64,000 nt of DNA from the NCBI GenBank assembly GCA_963844865.1, contig CAWJPY010000006.1, forward strand, positions 124,001-188,000, read 5' to 3'. Source of the stretch: CAWJPY01 sp963844865 (GTDB lineage Bacteria; Acidobacteriota; Thermoanaerobaculia; Thermoanaerobaculales; Sulfomarinibacteraceae). The position numbers and the translations under genes are program-made. Positions 60,811 to 64,000 of this stretch are shown one piece after another (positions within the stretch are counted from its first letter, which is position 1; each line of letters begins with the position of its first letter). Below the pieces are notes generated by a model. The model was not told where the DNA came from. It saw only the letters and a list, made by a program, of their open reading frames with translations, and did no database searches.

Positions 60811-60905
60811 GATCCGGGCGTGCCAAAAGGCTGCGCCGCGCCCCGCCCGTGGCCGGCGAATTGGGCTACCATGCTTTCACCCGGCACACCGGGAGGGAGG
60901 ACGAC

Positions 60906-62982
60906 ATGTCACTCGAACACCTCGCGGCCAGCCTGTGCGGCCTCATGGTCGTGGCCACCAGCGGCGTCGCGCTCGCCGGGGGGCGCCCCTTCACGCCCCA
61001 GGACCTCGTCGCCATGGAACGCGTCTCCGATCCGCAGCCCTCCCCCGACGGGCAGCGCGTGGCCTTCGTGGTCACGACCATGGACCTGGAGGCCAACCGC
61101 GGCCGCAGGGCCCTGTGGCTGGCGGCGGTGGACGGGAGCTGGGCGCGGCCCCTGACCAGTGGCACGGCCAACGACTCCGCCCCGCGCTGGGCCGGCAACG
61201 ACACCCTGTACTTCCTTTCGGATCGCTCGGGCAGCAGCCAGGTCTGGCGTCTTCCCCTGGAGGGGGGCGAGGCGCGGCCGGTGACCGATCTCCCCCTGGA
61301 GATCAACGCGCTCAAGGTGAGCCCCCGAGGCGATGCCCTCGTGGTCGCTATGGAGGTCTTCCCGGACTGTCCGGATCCCATCGCCGGGACCGTACGTCGC
61401 ATGGATGAGCGCGCCCGGGAGAAAGCCTCGGGCAAGGTGTACGACCGGCTCTTCGTGCGCCATTGGGACACCTGGGAGGACGGGCGTCGCAGCCATCTCT
61501 TCCGCATCGACCTCGCCGCCGACGGGTCCAGCCGCGGTGACCCCGTGGACCTCATGCGCGGCGTCGAGGGGAACTGCCCGAGCAAGCCCTTCGGTGACGA
61601 GGGTGACTTCTCCATCTCTCCCGACGGCACCTGGCTGGTGTACGCCGCCAAGGTGGTCCCCGGCTCCGAGCAGGCCTGGTCCACCGACAGCGACCTGTGG
61701 GCCGTGAAGATGGACGGCTCATCGCCGGTGCGCTGCCTCACCGAGAGCGACCACGCCTGGGACGGTACGCCCGCGTTCTCCCCCGACGGAACCACCCTCG
61801 CCTACCTGGCCATGGAGCGGCCCGGCTTCGAGTCGGACCGGCGGCGCGTGGTGCGGATGGATTGGCCGGGCGGCGAGCCGCAGGTCCTCACCGAGGCATG
61901 GGATCGCTCGCCCTCTGATCTCGCCTGGGCTGCCGACGGGACCGCCCTCTACGCCTCCGCGGACAACATCGGCAACCACTCCATCTTTCGCATCGACGCC
62001 ACCACCGGAGCGGTGACCGCAGTGGTCAGCCTGCACTCCAACACCTCGCCCAGACCCCTCCTGGAGGTTCCCTCCTCTTTTCCCAGGACAGCCTGACCTC
62101 TCCGGCTGAGCTGTACACCGTCTCGGCGGCAGGCGCCGAGCCGGTCAGGATCACCCACCTCAACGACCGGCGGTTGGCGGAGCTGACGTTCGGCGAGTAC
62201 GAGCAGTTCTCCTTCGTGGGCGCCCACGGTGACGAGGTCTTCGGCTATCTCATCCATCCGGTCGACTTCGATCCCAAGCGCAGCTACCCTCTGGCCTTCC
62301 TCATCCACGGGGGCCCCAGGGCACCTTCGACGACCACTGGCACTACCGCTGGAACCCCGAGGTCTACGCCTGCCACGGCTACGCCACGGTGATGATCGAC
62401 TTCCACGGCTCCACCGGCTACGGCCAGGCCTTCACCGACGCGATCCGCGGCGACTGGGGCGGCGCCCCCTACGACGACCTCATGAAGGGCCTCGACGACG
62501 TGCTCCGCCGCCACAAGTGGATCGACCCCGCGCGCATGGCAGCCGCCGGCGCCAGCTTCGGCGGCTACATGATCAACTGGATCCAGGGGCACACGGATCG
62601 CTTCGCGGCCCTGGTGTGCCACGACGGCAACCTGGACGAGACCATGGCCTACTTCGACACCGAGGAGCTGTGGTTCCCGGAGTGGGAGCACCTGGGCACG
62701 CCGTGGACCAACCCGGAGGGCTACCGCTCTCAGTCCCCGGTCGCCTACGTGGAGCACTGGAAGACGCCGGAGCTGGTGGTCCACGGCGCCAAGGACTACC
62801 GCGTCGTCCTCACCCAAGGTCTGGCCACGTTCACCGCCCTCCAGCGCCTGGGGATCCCGTCGCGGCTCCTGTACTACCCCGACGAGAGCCACTGGGTGCT
62901 CAAGCCCGTGAACTCCCTGCAGTGGCATCACGTGGTGCTGGACTGGATGGACACCTGGACCGGGGGCGACCGGAGCCAGTGA
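60906..62982 (+). CDS. S9 family prolyl oligopeptidase-like peptidase, frameshifted
   Basis: This secreted serine peptidase has a signal peptide (residues about 1-25), a beta-propeller of WD40-like PD40 repeats to about residue 400, and a C-terminal alpha/beta hydrolase. The catalytic Ser lies in AAGASFGGYM, Asp in HGAKDYRV, and His in DESHWVL. ATG 60906 follows GGGAGGGAGG. Frame changes near 62080 (before QDSLTSPAELY) and near 62320 (after LIHGGP) are needed. With them corrected, the family pattern is complete. Relatives are dipeptidyl peptidase or acylaminoacyl peptidase types, and which activity applies is unclear. Confidence 0.8.
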
Positions 62983-63076
62983 CGGGGATCGCCGGGGACC
63001 GCATCACCGGCACCGCCCACCGGGGGCGAGCTGTTATCATTGTTGTACCTCGGGATAGGTTTGCGAGGAGGTCGGG

Positions 63077-63640
63077 GTGATCATCACCTGCCCGCAGTGT
63101 CAGACCAAGTACCGGTACGATGAGGCGCGTTTCGGCGGCGCTCCCGTCAAGAAGGTGAAGTGTACGAGCTGCGGACACACCTTCGGCGTCGAGAACCCCT
63201 CGGTGGAGCTCACCGACTCCACCAACGTGGATCCACGCGCCAAGAAGGAGGCCGGCGTCACCTCCACCGACAAGATGCAGGTGGAGCCGGAGGTGCCGGA
63301 GCTGCCCCAGCTCGCACCACTGGCCAGGGACATGCGCTTCTCGTTGGCCGTGATCGCCGGCGCCCAGGCGGGCAGCGTCTTCCAGATCACCAAGCCCAGG
63401 ATCTTCCTCGGCCGGGGCTCGGCCATGGACGTCCAGCTCAAGGACTCCGAGGTGTCCCGCCGCCACGCCATGATCGAGCTGAGGGGCGAGGAGGCGACCC
63501 TGGTCGACCTGGGCGCCACCAACGGCACCTACGTGGTGGGCGAACGTATTCAACGCGCGGAGCTGATGAATCGATCCGAGTTCACCCTCGGCTCCACGAC
63601 CCTGATGCTCATCGTCACCCACACCGGCGAGACCGCGTAA
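63077..63640 (+). CDS. MJ0042-type zinc finger plus FHA domain protein
   Basis: The 187-residue protein begins with a zinc ribbon (CPQCQ at residues 5-9 and CTSCGHTF about 29-36, the MJ0042 type). A linker follows, then an FHA domain (about 90-185) with GRGSAMDVQLKDSEVSRRHA and NGTYV, the phosphothreonine-binding residues. FHA modules read phosphorylation made by Hanks-type kinases, several of which lie upstream in the same window. The GTG at 63077 follows GAGGAGG. It may recruit an unknown partner. It is a single-gene unit. Confidence 0.85.
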   Translation: MIITCPQCQTKYRYDEARFGGAPVKKVKCTSCGHTFGVENPSVELTDSTNVDPRAKKEAGVTSTDKMQVEPEVPELPQLAPLARDMRFSLAVIAGAQAGSVFQITKPRIFLGRGSAMDVQLKDSEVSRRHAMIELRGEEATLVDLGATNGTYVVGERIQRAELMNRSEFTLGSTTLMLIVTHTGETA

Positions 63641-63770
63641 GCCTCGCGTCCGCGCCTGCGTCCGTGTCCGAAGCCGCGCTCGCGCCCGGGACATGGCGAA
63701 GGACCCGCAGAACTGGCCGCGGAGGTGCCATGATGGCCGCCCCGGAGTCCGCCGGGCCGTCGCGGGCAGC

Positions 63771-63799
63771 GTGACACTGGCACTCGATTTGCTTATCAT
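63771..63799 (+). promoter_or_regulatory. Promoter of the last ABC gene, two overlapping readings
   Basis: GTGACA (63771-63776) and TATCAT (63794-63799) with a 17-base spacer form a sigma70-like promoter. TGGCAC-N5-TTGCT at 63778-63793 also matches the sigma54 -24/-12 pattern exactly. Which is used cannot be told by eye. Confidence 0.45.
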
Positions 63800-63879
63800 G
63801 TGCCGTTGAGGCGGGTCCTGCGCGACGCCTCGCAGTCTGGCGCCGGGGACCCGCTCCCCCCAACAGGGAGGTAGGTTCG

Positions 63880-64000
63880 ATGATCGAGGTGGAAGGACTG
63901 ACCAAGGTCTACGTGGACACGCCGGTGGTCGATGACATCTCCTTCTTCATCCCTGAAGGCCAGATCGTCGGCTTCCTCGGCCCCAACGGCGCCGGGAAGA
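63880..64000 (+). CDS. ABC transporter ATP-binding protein, 3'-truncated
   Basis: The first 40 codons of an ABC ATPase are present before the window ends. The start is MIEVEGLTKVY with AGGGAGGTAGG upstream, and Walker A reaches GPNGAGK at the last base. The segment resembles ABC exporters of the GldA/NatA type. The partner permease must lie beyond the window. Confidence 0.8.
   Translation, partial: MIEVEGLTKVYVDTPVVDDISFFIPEGQIVGFLGPNGAGK

Overview
The window reads as one contiguous piece of a GC-rich (visibly about 70% G+C) Gram-negative bacterial chromosome. An Oar-type TonB receptor with a carboxypeptidase-like N-terminal domain, several large membrane-anchored Ser/Thr kinases with helical-repeat sensors, an Mla/MCE lipid transporter, a BamE-like lipoprotein and a b-/c-type cytochrome fusion together suggest an Acidobacteriota-like organism. 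This placement is an inference from gene content, not from a marker-gene tree. No rRNA operon, CRISPR array, phage or transposase was seen, so most of the window is core chromosome.

Layout. 0-4.4 kb: the end of an ABC-3 metal permease with a HEAT-like tail, a badly frameshifted rtcB next to an intact archease gene, a small membrane protein, and a lower-GC XRE regulator plus membrane-protein pair. 4.4-9.0 kb: tRNA-Arg(ACG) with a duplicated 3' end, a NatA/NatB-type ABC exporter, tRNA-Gln(CTG) and a PIN-PhoH ATPase. 9.1-19.9 kb, minus strand: a tightly packed run reading Trm112-like, O-antigen-ligase-like, xseA, xseB, ispA, a 1862-residue glycosyltransferase/DUF2298/beta-propeller fusion, tlyA, osmC. 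20-22 kb: an 11-haem c-type plus b-type cytochrome behind a promoter with a perfect CRP/FNR-like palindrome. 22.5-26.4 kb, minus: a GAF-like cytoplasmic protein, a lipoprotein lytic transglycosylase (one frameshift) and YjbQ, as an overlapping operon. 26.5-30.1 kb: BamE-like lipoprotein, rpsU, mutS2. 30.2-35.5 kb: two tandem paralogous Ser/Thr kinases, the first with a one-base insertion. 35.6-41.5 kb: a GT39-like membrane glycosyltransferase, dnaG, rpoD. 41.6-45 kb: tRNA(CAT), a zinc-ribbon coiled-coil protein, YggS, an M20 hydrolase. 44.6-49 kb, minus: mlaE-mlaF-mlaD-radA. 49-58 kb: dnaB, a cluster of palindromes, aroB, the Oar receptor, a secreted 5'-nucleotidase and aroC. 58.3-62.98 kb: three genes broken by frameshifts (a GT39-like protein, a zinc-ribbon membrane protein, an S9 peptidase). 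The window ends with a zinc-ribbon/FHA protein and the first 40 codons of another ABC ATPase.

How it fits together. rpsU-dnaG-rpoD are all here but separated (rpsU at 27.5 kb, dnaG-rpoD at 37.6-41.5 kb), which is a dispersed macromolecular synthesis operon. Envelope functions dominate: MCE lipid transport, BamE-like assembly factor, lytic transglycosylase, several GT-C enzymes, O-antigen ligase, prenyl diphosphate synthase. A recurring sequence theme is a -10-like hexamer (TAGGAT, TATCCT, TAGGCT, TACAAT) placed so that the predicted transcription start falls on or within a few bases of the start codon (aroB, aroC, ushA-like, dnaB, dnaG, phoH, 59910, XRE) and, in one case, on the first base of a mature tRNA. 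Leaderless transcription may therefore be common in this organism. The clustered single-base frameshifts are best treated as possible assembly errors until reads are checked.
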